From Antilocapra americana (lineage: Eukaryota > Chordata > Mammalia > Artiodactyla > Antilocapridae), in contig ML661799.1 of assembly GCA_007570785.1 (NCBI GenBank), positions 905,598 through 969,597 of the forward strand: a DNA stretch of 64,000 nt. Direction: 5' to 3'. Positions 12,380 through 36,760 of the stretch are shown here, piece after piece. Position numbers and translations under genes: made by a program. Numbering within the stretch: the stretch's first letter is position 1; each line of letters begins with the position of its first letter. The notes under the pieces are model-generated. The model did no database searches, was not told the origin of the DNA, and was given only the letters and a program-made list of their open reading frames with translations.

Positions 12380-13365
12380 TTTTTCTTCTCCTCAGTTTTT
12401 CTTTCTTTTTTGGAGATCCGAAAGGATTTTTTATTTCACTTTCATTTTTGAGGGCTATATTCATTGTATTTAGCATTCTAGGTTGACTGTATTTTTCTTG
12501 AAGCATTTGAAAGGTGTATTTTCTTTTGTCTTGCCTAACTTCTTGAGACAATCTATTTATTTTCATAACTTTGTCCTTCTATATCTAAACTTTTTCTTTG
12601 GGCTTCTTGTGATTTTCTCTTTTTGACAACTTTCAGGAATTTGATTATTGTGCCTTGTGCTTTTCTTTATATTTATACTAAAGAGAGGACTCATTGAATT
12701 TCTTGGATCTATGAATTTATAATTTATCATATTTTGGAAGTATTTTATTATTTATTATATTTTTCAAATCCCCGCCACCCCACCTCCATTCCAGTTACAT
12801 ACATATTAGCCTACCTGATAGCTAGATATTGTCCTGTGGTTTTCTTCTTTCTTCTTTTATTTTCCTTCTTCCTTTTCTTTTCTCCCTCCTGCCCCCTCTG
12901 TCTCTCCACTCTTTACCTTCCTCCTCAGCAACCTTTTTCTATCTTTAGCTCAGTTCCTTTGAAGTTACCTTCTGCTCCATTTCAGATGTTATTTTTGAAC
13001 ACTGAAAGTTCATTTTGGTTGTTTTATATGTCTACCATTTCTCTCCTCACTCTGTTTTCCTTTAAATCCTTGAGCATATTTATCATATCAGTTTTAGAGC
13101 TCTTATTGACTAATTCCATTGTTTCAGTTCTGGGACTGTTTCAGTTGACTCATTCCACCCTAATTTCAGGTCATACTTTCTTTTTCATCTGTATTAATTT
13201 TTTTGGATGCTGTGGACATTGTAAATTTTATATTATTGAATGGTGGAATTTTTCTTTTTCTTTAAAAAAATTTTGTTCTTGTGCTGACAGGCAGTTTTCT
13301 ATGGATTGGCTCAATCCTTTGAGGCTTGTTTTTAAGCTCTTTTTGGAAGCATGTTGAGTATTTTT
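12380..13365 (-). mobile_element. Old L1 ORF2 fragment
   Basis: The plus strand carries reversed L1 sequence (ctcattgaatttcttggatctatg, tattttggaagtatttta). A 207-codon plus-strand open frame here is hydrophobic, T-rich and antisense to the L1, so I treat it as chance. Confidence 0.55.
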
Positions 13366-13389
13366 TTTTAACCCTAGGGTTTGTTTACT

Positions 13390-13581
13390 GAAGTGGAAGT
13401 CGTTCAGTCGTGTCCAACTCTTTGCGACCCCATGGACTGACAGTCCGTGGAATTCTCCAGGCCAGAATACTGGAGTGGGTAGCTTTTCCCTTCTTCAGGG
13501 GACCTTCCCAACCCAGGGATCAATCTAGGTCTCCCTCATTGTAGGCAGATTCTTTACCAGCTGAGTCACCAGGGAGGCCTT
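13390..13581 (-). mobile_element. Bov-tA SINE
   Basis: Target duplication ggtttgtttact at 13378-13389 and 13582-13593. Antisense. Confidence 0.94.
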
Positions 13582-13593
13582 GGTTTGTTTACT

Positions 13594-13760
13594 TCTGTAC
13601 TGAAGTATGAATGGGAGAGCCCTGGGGGTGAAGGAGCTACCTGCCAGTGCCGGAGGCGTGGGCTCAGTCTAGGAAATCCCATGGACAGAGGAGCCTGGCG
13701 GGCTGCATCCATGGGGTCACAAAAGAGTCAGACACAACTTAGCGACTAAACAACAAAACA
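13594..13760 (+). mobile_element. Internally deleted Bov-tA SINE
   Basis: A degenerate head (gagccctgggggtgaaggag) is joined to an intact 3' half (aaatcccatggacagaggag to ttagcgactaaacaac). It lies 12 bases after the antisense SINE, making an inverted pair. Confidence 0.8.
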
Positions 13761-13779
13761 AAAAACTATGAGGATTCTG

Positions 13780-14060
13780 AGAACCCAACATGGGAGACAA
13801 CAAAAGGAACGCAGATGTATAGAATAGACTTGTGGACTTTGTGGATGAGGGTAAGGGTGGGATGAGATGGGAGAAGGGCATTGAAGCATGTTAATTGTCA
13901 TGTGTCTAATCAATCGCCAGCCCAGGATTGATGCTCGGGACTGGTGCAGCGAGATTTCCCGGGGGGGAGGGAGGAGGGAGGGGGGACCCGGAGGGGAAGC
14001 ATATGTAAACCCATGGTGATATCATGACAATGTATGGCAAAAACAATAATAAAAAAAAAA
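13780..14060 (+). mobile_element. 5'-truncated young L1 3' end with 19-bp target-site duplication
   Basis: It is flanked by aaaaactatgaggattctg at 13761-13779 and 14061-14079, exact copies. It holds only the last ~265 bases of an L1 and an A15-like tail. It is the same subfamily as the 3' part of the element at 6322-6600 but in the opposite orientation. It ends about 190 bases before the RAP1A coding-exon acceptor. Confidence 0.93.
13961..13986 (+). other. G-quadruplex-like tract in the sense-strand L1 3' UTR
   Basis: Runs of 7, 3, 3 and 6 G separated by one or two bases fit the four-run quadruplex pattern. It would be transcribed into the RAP1A primary transcript. Confidence 0.8.
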
Positions 14061-14279
14061 AAAAACTATGAGGATTCTGGAATTTCACATGAATTATCTA
14101 CTTTTCAACAAAGAAGACCTCTGGTCAGAACTTTGGATAGTTTTCAGGAAAAACAAACAAAAATGAAAATCTCATGTTATTTTATGTAGCAGTTGTATGT
14201 TCCTAGGCTATCTTCGCATGTTTATTAATCTCTGAATTTTTTTTTCTTTCAGATTGTCAGTATTTAAACAGACCACATC

Positions 14280-28535
<14,256 letters not shown>

Positions 28536-28744
28536 ACCCACAGTAAGCAGCAGCTCTGAGCCAGGTAAGGTGCTAAAAGCAGAACAAACGCCTTTCTCAT
28601 CCCCTTAGGTTGGGCTTTCCCCAGCGTTAACCACTTCCCACTTCACCTATTGGGGTATTTCCAGGTTTCTGTAATTTGTAAATGTAAGTGTGTTATGTAA
28701 CTTGTAGATATGTTCATCTGTTGGAAAATTTGTCTTTTTCTCAG

Positions 28745-28860
28745 TGAGGTTCTAGGCTGTCTGAGGGAGGGCAAGAATCATATCTGTTTTGCTCCAGAGC
28801 GCCCCCAGTTCCTAGTATAGAATGGGTATTCAAAAAATAGTAGTTGAATGAATAGAAAGC
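28745..28860 (+). mobile_element. L2 LINE 3' remnant
   Basis: gtctgagggagggcaagaatc... agttcctagtatagaatggg... gttgaatgaata follows the L2 3'-end consensus. Confidence 0.6.
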
Positions 28861-28969
28861 CTTCCAAGGTCACACCCAAATTCATGCTGAATTGAAATGA
28901 GACAGTGGTTCATCTGGGGAAAAAGTGAGTTTTGCCTCTCTTTGAATTAAGCAGAAACAAAAGCATGTA

Positions 28970-29440
28970 ATGTGCTATTTTATGTCTGGCCTGTTTCACT
29001 CAAAAATGTTTCTAAGTCTAATCCTTGTTGCATATAGCAGTAGTTTATTTTTATTGTATGACTGCACTAGCAGTATATTTATGTATTTTGCTGTTGATGG
29101 ACATTTGAGTTCTTTTCAGGAACGAGTATGATTCCTGTGCACTTTTTTGTACAAGTCTTTATGCACATATACATATATGCATATGCATCTCTGTATGTAG
29201 GAATTGAATGACCAGACAGTACCCTGTATATGTGGTTAGCTTTAGTGGAAGCTGTTAAGTTTTCAAAGTAGTTGTACCAGTTTACACATGTACTAGCAGC
29301 TTACAAATTCCGCACCCTCCCCAAATTTGGTATTGCCAGTTTTTGTAACTTGAACAATTGTGCTGGGTGTGGTGGTATGTCAGTGTAGTTTTAGTAGTTG
29401 TGTCATCTCAGGTGTGGGTTGACTTCTTTCAAATGTTTCT
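28970..29440 (-). mobile_element. Old L1 fragment
   Basis: Antisense L1-like order (gatggacatttgagttct, aattgaatgaccagac, gtaccagtttacacatgtac). Confidence 0.55.
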
Positions 29441-29642
29441 TCTGTAGGTCTCTAAGTAGTCGTTGACTTTAAGTAGCACTTAAGTTTTCATCAAGTGAAC
29501 CCATTGGAGAGAAATTAGTGGCAGCATTGAAGCTGCCTATCAAGTGAGAAACCAGGCTGTGGGGCCATTTGTTTGTTTTTCTTTAATTATACACTTAAAT
29601 CCCCTGAACAGTTTCTGCTTATGTTCATCAACTCTATAAACA

Positions 29643-29761
29643 TTCAGTACAGTTCAGCCACTCAGTTGTATCCGACTCTCTGCAACCCCATGGTCTGCAG
29701 CACGCCAGGCCTCCCTGTCCATCACCAACTCCTGGAGTTTACTCAAACTCATGTCCATACC
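29643..29761 (-). mobile_element. BovB 3'-end fragment
   Basis: Antisense terminal block of BovB: gtacagttcagccactcag, cacgccaggcctccctgtcc, catcaccaactcctggagt. Confidence 0.85.
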
Positions 29762-30975
29762 ATGAAAGAATATTTTCATGAAGTGGGTTTATAATGTAAT
29801 CTGATGCTAATTATGGGACTGTTACTAAACTTGGTCCACTTAGAGGAAAGGCTCCCCACTTGAGAGTTGTTTGTGCTAACTCTTGTAAGTCCCTTGGGTC
29901 CATTTAGTAGATTACCTCTTCCAGAGCACCAAATTAACTAATATATGCTTCCTTAGAGATATGAACGAATCTCTCTTAGGGGAAACAACTGAGTAATTAT
30001 GCCTCCTTTTGAAATAAAGTAGAGGGAAAGCAGAAACGTTCATAGGTTGCCTCTGGTAGTCAGACTTCAGAAAAACAGCTTCTGGCCACATGGTTGCTTT
30101 AGGCTTTTAGTGAAATCTTGAGTCAGTAACTATGAATCATCAGCTCTCTGAAGAGGATTATTGATAAAATTGCTGGTATTTGTGTTTCTTTAAGTAAAGA
30201 TACAAAGGTAAAAAGAAAAGAGAACTCCAGTTCCTGTTCCGAAATATATTTAACTCTTTTATAAGTTAGTTGACTGATTCGTTTTTATCATTATCTTAGC
30301 TGACTTTCACTGAATTTCCAGTTCTCTGAAGATGTCCTTTTAGCTTATGTTTAAGGAAGAGGTGCCATCTTCTGGCCTGTTGTGAATATTCATTCATACA
30401 CACACTACAGTGTATTTCTGTGAGTTTTACCTTAGAGGAAAGAAATCTTGACTTAAATCTAGAAATAAGACTTTCATCCTGGTTGCATAAATTCTTAGAC
30501 TTTGATAGGTAATTCAGCCTTTAATATATATAATGTTACCCAGGACCTCTGTGCCTATTTGATAATACCAAATAGTAGGTCACTTAGCAATCAGAAAACT
30601 TTGCAGAGCTTTTTACTGTGATTACAGACTTGAAGTGCCATGTTGATCCCATTTAAAAAGTACTGAGATACAGAATAAATTCAAACAGCAACTCTGAAGT
30701 GCTTTTAGAAAGAGTATGTGAACCTTAAGGACAGCTTATCTAGCCTTAGCCATTAGACAAAATCATATTGAAACATGTTAGCCTCTTTCTAATATGTCCT
30801 ACTTTTGAAAATGGAGGAAAGAAATGAATCTTCAGGAAATTACTCCTGTAACCAATTCTTTTCTGCTGAATAGTAAACCTTACTTTGAATTTTCTGCCCT
30901 TGAAAACAGGCATCAGCTATTTCCGTATCATCTCTTTTTGACCTAACCTAAATTGAAAGATGTAACCCTTAATAG

Positions 30976-31195
30976 GGAGTTCCCTGGTACCTCAGATGGC
31001 AAAGAATCTGCCTGCAATGCAGGATACCCAGATTCAGTCCTTGGGTTGGGAAGATCCCTTGGAGAAGGGAATGGCTATACACTCTATACCCACTCTGATA
31101 TTCTTGCCTAGAGAATTCCATGGACAGAGGAACCTGACGGGCTACCGTCCATGGGGCCTCAAAGAGATGGACATGACTGACCGACTAACACTTAG
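30976..31195 (+). mobile_element. Bov-tA SINE
   Basis: Head gagttccctggtacctcag to gactgaccgactaacactt. It has a short extra tandem (acactctatacccactc) in the body. Confidence 0.9.
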
Positions 31196-31434
31196 TAATA
31201 CTTAGAACCCTAATAATCATAAAATGGTTGAATTAAAGAATTTTCCATGCACAGTTGATGTAAGCATGAGTTGTTTTCCTAGTAGAAAAGGAACTTTTAA
31301 AAATAAGGTGATAATGGGGTAGAATCTGTTTATACTTAGTTATACTTAGTTATGTAATGATCAGCTAAAATCATTTCTTTCTATAATATTAGATATCTAT
31401 TACTACCATATTCTGACATTGAGACATTAAACAT

Positions 31435-31435
31435 G

Positions 31436-31468
<33 letters not shown>
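31435..31468 (+). repeat. (TA)n microsatellite before the RAP1A 3'-UTR acceptor
   Basis: An alternating TA tract with one interruption, ending 22 bases before the acceptor AG at 31489-31490. It occupies the place where a pyrimidine tract and branch point would normally sit. Confidence 0.9.
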
Positions 31469-31490
31469 CTGTATCTATTCAATGTTCTAG

Positions 31491-32475
31491 ATTACAGGAA
31501 TGAAGAACTGTTGCCTAATTGGAAAGTGCCAGCATTCCAGACTTCAAAAAATAAATCTGAAGAGGCTTCTCCTGTTTTATATATTATGTGAAGAATTTAG
31601 ATCTTATATTGGTTTGCACAAGTTCCCTGGAGAAAAGAATTGCTCTGTGTATATCTCTTGGAAAATAAGACAATAGTATTTCTCCTTTGCAATAGCAGTT
31701 ATAACAGATGTGAAAATAAATATACTTGACTCTAATATGATTATACAAAAGAGCATGGATGCATTTCAAATGTTAGATATTGCTACTATAATCAAATGAT
31801 TTCATATTGACCTTTTTATCATGTTTCCTCCCTGTCAGGCACTAAAAAGTTGAACCATTATACTTTATATCCATAATGGTATAGATTATGAAAATTTCCC
31901 CTCAAACTCATTGCAGCAGATAACTTTTTTGAGTCATTGACTTCATTTTATATTTAAAAAATTATGAAATATCATTCTGTCATTATATTCTAATTAAAAT
32001 TGTTTGTGCATAATGCTTTGGAAAAATGGGTCTTTTATAGGGAAAAAACTGGGATACTGATTTCTATGGCTTTCAAAGCTAAAATATATAATATACTAAA
32101 CCAACTCTAATATTGCTTCTTGTGTTTTACTGTCAGATTAAATTACAGCTTTTATGGATGATTAAATTTTAGTACATTTTCATTTGGTTTGTGTGTTTTT
32201 GTTATTGTTTATAGATTTAAGGCCTTTATTTTATAATGATCACATTGTTTTAAATGCAGTAGTAGCTTCTTTCCAACTGGTACCTGCAGAGCACTTGGCT
32301 TTAAACCCTAAGTAAATGGTGATTTCTCTATGAGCAGACCTCGCACTTTCTGTTCTATATATATTTATTCCTATTATACAGTAAAATACATCATACTACA
32401 TACAGTAATTTTGTATATCCTCTCTTGATCTTAAAGATTGTATCTTATTGAATAAAATATCCCACTGTGTATTAT
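31491..32475 (+). other. RAP1A: RAP1A terminal exon, 3' UTR only
   Basis: The exon starts after the acceptor gttctag. The joined junction, GAGCCAG then ATTACAGG, agrees with the mammalian RAP1A mRNA as I remember it. The exon is AT-rich with many ATTTA-like stretches and no SINE, and it holds AATAAA at 31550, 31715 and 32451. The last one, followed within about 20 bases by cccactgtgtatt, is the best end of transcription. The exact cleavage base is inferred. Confidence 0.85.
32451..32456 (+). terminator. RAP1A: RAP1A distal poly(A) signal AATAAA
   Basis: A canonical hexamer in ttgAATAAAatatccc followed by a short GT-rich stretch. Copies at 31550-31555 and 31715-31720 are possible proximal signals that would give much shorter 3' UTRs. 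Confidence 0.75.
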
Positions 32476-35400
32476 TTTTATATGTAAAAAGATAAGTTTA
32501 ACACTGTATCAGGGTTTGGAACTTTTACTATTTCCAGTTTTCCCCAGCTTGTAATTTCATCAAGGAAATCCTTTTGCCATTGTTAATGTGTTGAGTATAA
32601 GTCCACCATGAAATGTTATGTAAAATTTTTCAGATTTGCTTTATAGTATTATAGATTGAAGTATCTAAGAGAAGTGGGTGAAAGTGAAAAAGCATATAAA
32701 GGATGTGTCGGTTACTTTTTCTTCAACTGTGTAAGAAGTAGTATAGTGGTGGTCATATGGAAAAGGTTGCTAAGTTAAAAATTTTAGCTGGCTATATAGT
32801 GGTGCTTTTCTTTTCCTTGCCAGTTTTTTTTTTTTTTTCATTTTTTACAGAAGTTGGGGCTTAAGTAGAATGATCTAATCATGGACCTAGACTGATAAGA
32901 CTTATGTATGCCATGAAGTAAAGCCAAACAGCTCATTAGCCACTTGAGTACTGAAGAAGGAAAGAAGCTTGGGAAACCCTGTGCCTTGTTTCTGAATATC
33001 CAGGAGACCAGTCCTAGAAAGTCTAAATCATTGCTCAGGGATCTAGACACTGTCTCATTGCAACTGGGTGTGAAGTAGTGTTCATGCCTTGCTGAGACTT
33101 TCCAGGAGTGTGGTCAGCCCCATCAGTTACTAAATTGACATTTAAAGATCAGATTTCAAATGTAAGTTCTGACCAACCTGAAAAAATGTTAAAATATTGT
33201 AAAAAATTTTTTTGGAAATTGTATTCTTTTAAGTTTCTAATAAACTTAGTTACCTAATACTTACCTTCTGCTGATCCAGTTATACATATGTCTGGGACTG
33301 AGGGGCCAAAATCTCCTAAATGCAATAAATTTAAAAAATAAGCGAAGCATTAGGGCCAGTCTGTCCAGGTCAGTACGGCATATTTTAAGGTCCTCTAAAG
33401 TCATTCTGCTTTAAAACACACCTCTCAAACATTCTTTCGGACTTAAAATCATAGACAAACATCTCATAAGCAAGCAAACATTTCTAGATATTACCTGTTA
33501 CATAGATTGTGTAGTTATTTGTCAGATTAAGTAGGAATTATTTTAAATAAGAATAACTCCCAAGTTCCAGTCTGCTTAAGGAGTAGCGCGAACTCCGTGT
33601 CCTCTGTTTTAGAGCATGACAGGTACTGGATTTGTTACATCTTACACAGTCCACTTGGAGTAAAGGTAGAATTGTGAAGAAAAATGCCCTTCTGGCACAC
33701 AGTAGTGTACAGAGAAGGACCAGCTAAAATCAGAGCAATGCATCGCTATCAGAAAGAAATCGGCCATTGCTGATCAGATAAGAAAGTGAGATAGGTGTGC
33801 TTTTATAGTGTCTCTATGTGAAGTCCTTAGTCTTGGTTCCATAAGGGAGGGTACCTGAAAATAATGGTGTATTTTTATAGAATAAATATTTAAAATTCTT
33901 CAAGGGTATTATATGAACCATATGGTAAATATTCAAGAACTGATACCATATTAGTATTTATGGCTGCTTATAATAACTTTGGTTATATGGGTAATATTAT
34001 GATTTAAAGGAGGCTTGATGTCATAGTTGACAGTTTGCTCTTTCCCACTTTGAATACAAACAACTTGAATGGCTTAGTAGTGCCCCCAAACAATCTTAGT
34101 TTTAAAAACTTAACAGTAAATATGTAATCTATAATTTTACCCTCCACCAGGGGGAGCTTCAGTATCAGTTAATACTTCTACCAGCATTGAGTTAAAAGTA
34201 CATATTAAAGCCATCTATTACATAAACACTGCGTGCCTCACCAAGAGGCAATAAAAGGCCTTCCCTCGTGAGTTTTTAATTGGACAGAGAAGATATAAGA
34301 AATTCATCTGAGATATGAACAGTGATTCACTAATGTGGCCACAGGGTAAATTCTCTTAGAAATGTTTCGAGATGGATATTGATGTTACTCTTTCCCCTAC
34401 AACGTTAAACTGATCTCTGGCACCTTGATTTGCCATCATAACTGGTGCCTTTTACTCCTTGGTGAAACAGTATGCTTCTTAGAAGTTAGAATATACTTGG
34501 AAAAAGTTACTCCTTGGGAATATACTGATCTTTATTACCAACTATTAAAATGAAATACTTGGCCTGTGACTGTTTTTCTCCACATATCAACATTCTTCGT
34601 TTTCTGGACCTCCTAATTTCATATATTTTGCCTCATTATCCTCATAGGTACATATGTCTTTGTTAGCCCATGATCCAATTTTTGTTTTCAGGACTGAGGG
34701 CAGAAAGATATAAAGATTACCTCAGTATTTTCCTTTGTAAGCAATCAGAGTAGAATGTTACAGGATGTAAAATAATCATAAATATGTATGTCGTGAAACC
34801 AAAGTGAAGAATTGGTCAGGTATTTGGAGGAAGGAAACAAAACCTTTGTTTTATTTGGGTCTTGTACTTATTTAACGTGCTACTTAAATGTGTGTTAAAA
34901 TATAACAGCCCCTCTTGACTCAGCTCCAAACTTGAAAGGGAAGAGTGGTTTGGTTGCTTGTCCAGGGTCTGGAAAGAGCCCATCTTGCCGGGAAGGAAAT
35001 GAATGTGAGCTTTGAGGCAGCCTGGCCACCCAACTTTTAGCATTTCTATTCTCCAAAAATGTGAAAAATGCAAATTATTTTTGAAAATGTAGTATCAACA
35101 TTGCCTTCAACATGGATTTTTCTTACTACAGCTTCATCTTGGGTTTGTTGAATATATAGTCCATTAATCTAATGCCATATCTTGCTTAAATATTCTTGTT
35201 GAGAATAGCTGGAGACTTTGAACTGGGGGCATAGTTCTGTTTTCTGGGAGACAGCATGAATTCTATTTTTCAGACATCAACAAGAGCTTGTAAAGAAGTT
35301 CCCAGTGGTTGTGGGCCCAAGGTGTGACATACATTTCCTGCTGATCGCTTCTCTTAAGAAGCATGGGCTTGGCTGTTCCTCTTGAGGAAAAATCTTAATA

Positions 35401-35559
35401 AACCTTCCCATTTTAAGCAGTGATGTGACTCTTATTTTGAGGTGTTGTTTTCAATGCACTTTTAATAGCTTAACCAAATGCAGGTTCTTGTGCCTACTTT
35501 CAACCATGTAAAAATTCTTGCAGGGTTTACAAAGCAGAACAAAGCATGACCCTTACGGG

Positions 35560-36760
35560 TTTATCAGCAAATATTCACTATGCCTCTTTGGTTTGCCAGG
35601 TGCTGACCTGCTTGTTGGGAGTACATTAGAGGATAATACAAACCAAAATCCTTTCCTTGTGGAGTTTCTGGCAGGTGGCAAAAGGGTGTGTGTGTAGCAC
35701 TGTGGAGAGGAGAAACAAAGTAAAGGGGCAGCAGTTTGGGGCAGAGGGAGTGTGGTAGTGGTCACGGGTTTAGGTTTCACTGAAGTTACTCTTGCATAAA
35801 TATTTGAAATGTGCAACCCATATACCTGCCTGGGGGAAGAGTGGCCTTCCGTGCAGTGAGAAGGTCTGCAGGTGCCTAATGTGTTGGAGGACCAGCAAGG
35901 AGCCCAGTGTGGCTGGAGCAGAGGGAGCAAGGGGAAGAGTAATAGGAAGTAACAGAGGTGGTGGGGTTGGGTGGGGGGCAGATTTCCTTCAGCTTTTACT
36001 GAGCAGAATCCATGGAAGGGATTTTGTCAGAAGATATAACATGCTCTGAGTCAGCCTGCCATCAGGATGACTCTGGCAATTGATTTGAGAATAACCTATA
36101 GAGGGCCCAGGATGGAAGCAGAGAGGCCAGTTAGGAGACTGAGTAATCAAGTCTGGAAGTGGAGCCAGCGGAAGTGCTGACACATGTAGAATGTGTGTGA
36201 GAGAGACAGGAGTCAAAGATGACTCCCCAGATTTTTGGCTGATAAAGGTTGTGAAGGTTATGACGGAACAGGTGTGGGAGGGGAGCATTAGTTCCATTTT
36301 GAACATAACCACATGTAAGACTGTCAGATTCTAGAGTTGTACAATAGGTGGTTAGATATGAGTCTGGCATTCAGAGAAGGAGGTCTGGACAGGACATTTA
36401 CATTTAATATTTAAGAATATGAAACTGAGTAGGATCACTAGGATTGATTATTGACAGAAGAGACCCACAGACCCCATCGTGAGGTTGGGAGATGAAAAAT
36501 TAGCAAAGAAGAAGACAGAGGTCACTGGTGACCTTGATGGGCCATCAGTAGAGTGGTGGGGGACACTATCTGGAACAGGTTTAGGAGAAAATGGAAAGGA
36601 AGACAAGGGAGATGTCAAGCATGGATTACTCCTAAGCTGGGTGAAACGTTGCATGCGTATGTGCAAATAGGCACACAGGTGAAGAAGGAAAGAAGTATGG
36701 GCAGGTATAGTGGCAGAAGGAAAACAGTATGCAGTATAGAAACTGGTAGCTTACAAAAAA
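35560..36760 (+). mobile_element. Ancient mammalian interspersed repeat, family not assigned
   Basis: A long G-rich run matching a common diverged mammalian consensus in order: agtgtggctggagcagaggg, gactctggcaattga, ggagtcaaagatgactcccc, gtcactggtgaccttgatgg, gtagagtggtggggg. I cannot name the family reliably. Confidence 0.5.

Larger units (their letters stand above)
1..14252 (+). other. Sequence upstream of the first RAP1A coding exon, probably 5'-UTR intron
   Basis: The first coding exon begins with 5' UTR behind an acceptor, so this stretch is inferred to be the end of a large 5' intron. No CpG-rich promoter is visible. It is AT-rich and dominated by repeats listed separately. Segments 1-300, 1060-1560, 1785-2390, 4380-6300, 7560-8040 and 11620-12060 hold nothing I can identify beyond possible old, unassignable repeat remnants. 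A non-coding exon could be hidden here but cannot be recognised from sequence alone. Confidence 0.7.
28565..31490 (+). other. RAP1A: RAP1A 3'-UTR intron
   Basis: A GT-AG intron of 2926 bases lying wholly after the stop codon. It contains an L2-like 3' end (about 28745-28860), an old antisense L1 fragment (28970-29440), an antisense BovB 3' end, one sense Bov-tA SINE, and a (TA)n tract just before the acceptor. About 29800-30970 and 31200-31430 hold nothing I recognise. Confidence 0.85.

Noticed and set aside
12734..13357. 207-codon plus-strand hydrophobic frame
   Set aside because: Phe/Ser/Leu run encoded by T-rich antisense of an old L1; not a membrane protein gene.
1..14252. A RAP1A 5' non-coding exon or promoter within the window
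   Set aside because: No CpG-rich segment or recognisable conserved exon was found. It may exist but cannot be supported from sequence alone.
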